From NCBI GenBank assembly GCA_038230775.1, contig JBBRMQ010000119.1, forward strand, positions 1-12,764: 12,764 nucleotides of DNA. The letters run 5' to 3'. Below the pieces are notes generated by a model. That model searched no databases. It worked only from the letters and a program-made list of their open reading frames with translations, and was not told the DNA's origin. Below, piece after piece: positions 12,011 to 12,764 of the stretch (position 1 is its first letter; the number at the start of each line of letters is the position of its first letter). The position numbers and the translations under genes are program-made. Source of the DNA: JBBRMQ01 sp038230775. Its GTDB lineage: Bacteria > Acidobacteriota > Thermoanaerobaculia > Gp7-AA8.

Positions 12011-12071
12011 TCTGTGTGTGGGCCGGCTTCAGCCGGCCTTCGTGACCGGCTGAAGCCGGTCCTCACACAGA
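12011..12071. repeat. second REP-like palindromic repeat pair, opposite arrangement
   Basis: Two units lie head to head three bases apart: a reverse unit at 12011-12038 and a forward unit at 12042-12071. The forward unit is identical over 30 bases to the reverse complement of 1643-1672. The reverse unit has the core GGCCGGCT-TC-AGCCGGCC (12021-12038), in which one stem pair has changed from A-T to G-C on both sides. The pair lies between the convergent acyltransferase gene and the unknown gene at the right edge. Confidence 0.9.
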
Positions 12072-12095
12072 ATCATCAAAGCCTGCAGGCCAGAG

Positions 12096-12764
12096 CTATC
12101 GCTGCTTGAACCCTGCCGGAATCGCCACCTCATCCGATGTTGCGCTCGAAGACGCGCGGAGGATTTCCGTCGTCGAGTCGAACAGGCTGTCGTGATTGGG
12201 AGCTTGTCCCTCTTCGGCCTTTTTCTGTTCCCGCCGCTCTTTCATCTTGCGAAACAGCCCGCCGGTGATCGCGCCGGAAACCGAGGTCGGCGTGCTCGAC
12301 GCGGTCTCCTGCTGCGGGTGCGTGGAGGGATCGGTGCCGGCGACCGCCTCGAAGCTCATCGCGGTGCGGATCGCGGTGCCGTCGAAGCTGCTCTTCTTGT
12401 CGCTGAACACCTTGATCGCCTTCGCAAAAGCGGGCGTCGTTGCCATCGCCATTGCCAGTTGCTGGGTCGCCTCGCCAAAGTTCGTTCCGTAGATTTTTGC
12501 GGCGAAGCGGCGATCGAAGTCGTAGATCTCCCGCATGCCGGAGATCTTCGGGCCCATCCACATGTCGGAGGTGAGGATCCACCCGCCCGACTGATCGATC
12601 TTCTTCCCCTTCTCGTGCACCGTGACGGTGACTACTTCCTCGTGCGTGTTGAACCCGTTGATCGTTTCCTTATTGCCGGTGGACTTCACGGCGAAGTCGA
12701 CTTCGTATTCCGGACCTTCGTTCTTTGTGGGAGTGCCGCTCCGTTTCTCAGCCGCTTTCCGAGC
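12096..12764 (-). CDS. protein of unknown function, N-terminal part beyond the window
   Basis: The frame is open to the right edge (no stop from 12764 inward), so the visible 222 residues are the C-terminal part of a longer protein. An in-frame GTG at 12689 lies inside a conserved-looking beta stretch (EYEVDFAVKSTGNKETINGF) and is not taken as the start. This stretch, with the following HEEVVTVTVHEKGKKIDQSG and GGWILTSDMWMGPK, looks like a beta-rich module of the kind seen in secreted, uncharacterised acidobacterial proteins (DUF4412-like; tentative). The middle, AAKIYGTNFGEATQQLAMAM, is helical and alanine-rich. The last 75 residues are low-complexity and charged (MKERREQKKAEEGQAPNHD). A signal peptide cannot be checked. 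I cannot assign a function. It converges on the acyltransferase gene across the palindromic repeat pair. Confidence 0.75.
   Translation of the reverse strand, partial: ARKAAEKRSGTPTKNEGPEYEVDFAVKSTGNKETINGFNTHEEVVTVTVHEKGKKIDQSGGWILTSDMWMGPKISGMREIYDFDRRFAAKIYGTNFGEATQQLAMAMATTPAFAKAIKVFSDKKSSFDGTAIRTAMSFEAVAGTDPSTHPQQETASSTPTSVSGAITGGLFRKMKERREQKKAEEGQAPNHDSLFDSTTEILRASSSATSDEVAIPAGFKQR

Overview
The window is about 12.8 kb of GC-rich, gene-dense bacterial chromosome. It has 15 protein-coding genes, two of them cut by the window edges, and no rRNA, tRNA, CRISPR array or transposase that I can see. Gene content points to a Gram-negative free-living bacterium: a Der GTPase, a YihG-type inner-membrane acyltransferase, a secreted SIMPL protein, and acidobacterial-looking secreted proteins of unknown family. 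Short operons separated by palindromic repeats fit Acidobacteriota or a neighbouring uncultured phylum. That placement is an impression (perhaps 40% sure), not something the sequence proves.

Layout. 1-1574 (+): 3' end of a threonine-dehydrogenase-like gene coupled to a phosphofructokinase. 1579-1675: palindromic repeat pair. 1691-2170 (-): small secreted protein. 2317-3678 (-): der. 3707-3904 (+): 65-residue zinc-ribbon protein. 3901-5253 (-): membrane fusion of a prenol-kinase-like half and a DUF92 half. 5271-7525 (+): a glycosyltransferase-methyltransferase fusion coupled to an unusually short mannose-1-phosphate guanylyltransferase. 7526-7786: inverted repeat plus a second, decayed copy of the 3' end of the next gene. 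7787-9063 (-): ArsN2-like acetyltransferase coupled to an amidohydrolase. 9081-9308: strong terminator and an unexplained gap. 9309-10028 (-): SIMPL protein. 10083-10313 (+): ferredoxin. 10315-10381: inverted heptamer array. 10384-10809 (-): single-domain response regulator. 10861-11987 (+): small membrane protein coupled to YihG-type acyltransferase. 12011-12071: second palindromic repeat pair. 12096-12764 (-): unknown protein, cut by the right edge.

How it works together. Most genes look like unrelated housekeeping units in one- or two-gene transcripts. The one group with a plausible shared task is 3901-7525: a lipid-alcohol kinase fusion diverges, with only 17 bp between start codons, from a polyprenyl-phosphate-sugar-synthase-like transferase and a GDP-mannose-forming enzyme. 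This would suit a lipid-linked mannose pathway or isoprenoid salvage, but it is inference.

Regulation. Several divergent gene pairs share very short promoter regions in which opposing -10-like hexamers overlap or lie back to back. The window seems to use two initiation styles: near-leaderless starts 6-13 nt after a TANAAT-like box, and starts with a perfect AGGAGG. Four of the five fully visible convergent junctions carry palindromic repeats or large hairpins; the exception is an overlap of 4 bp.
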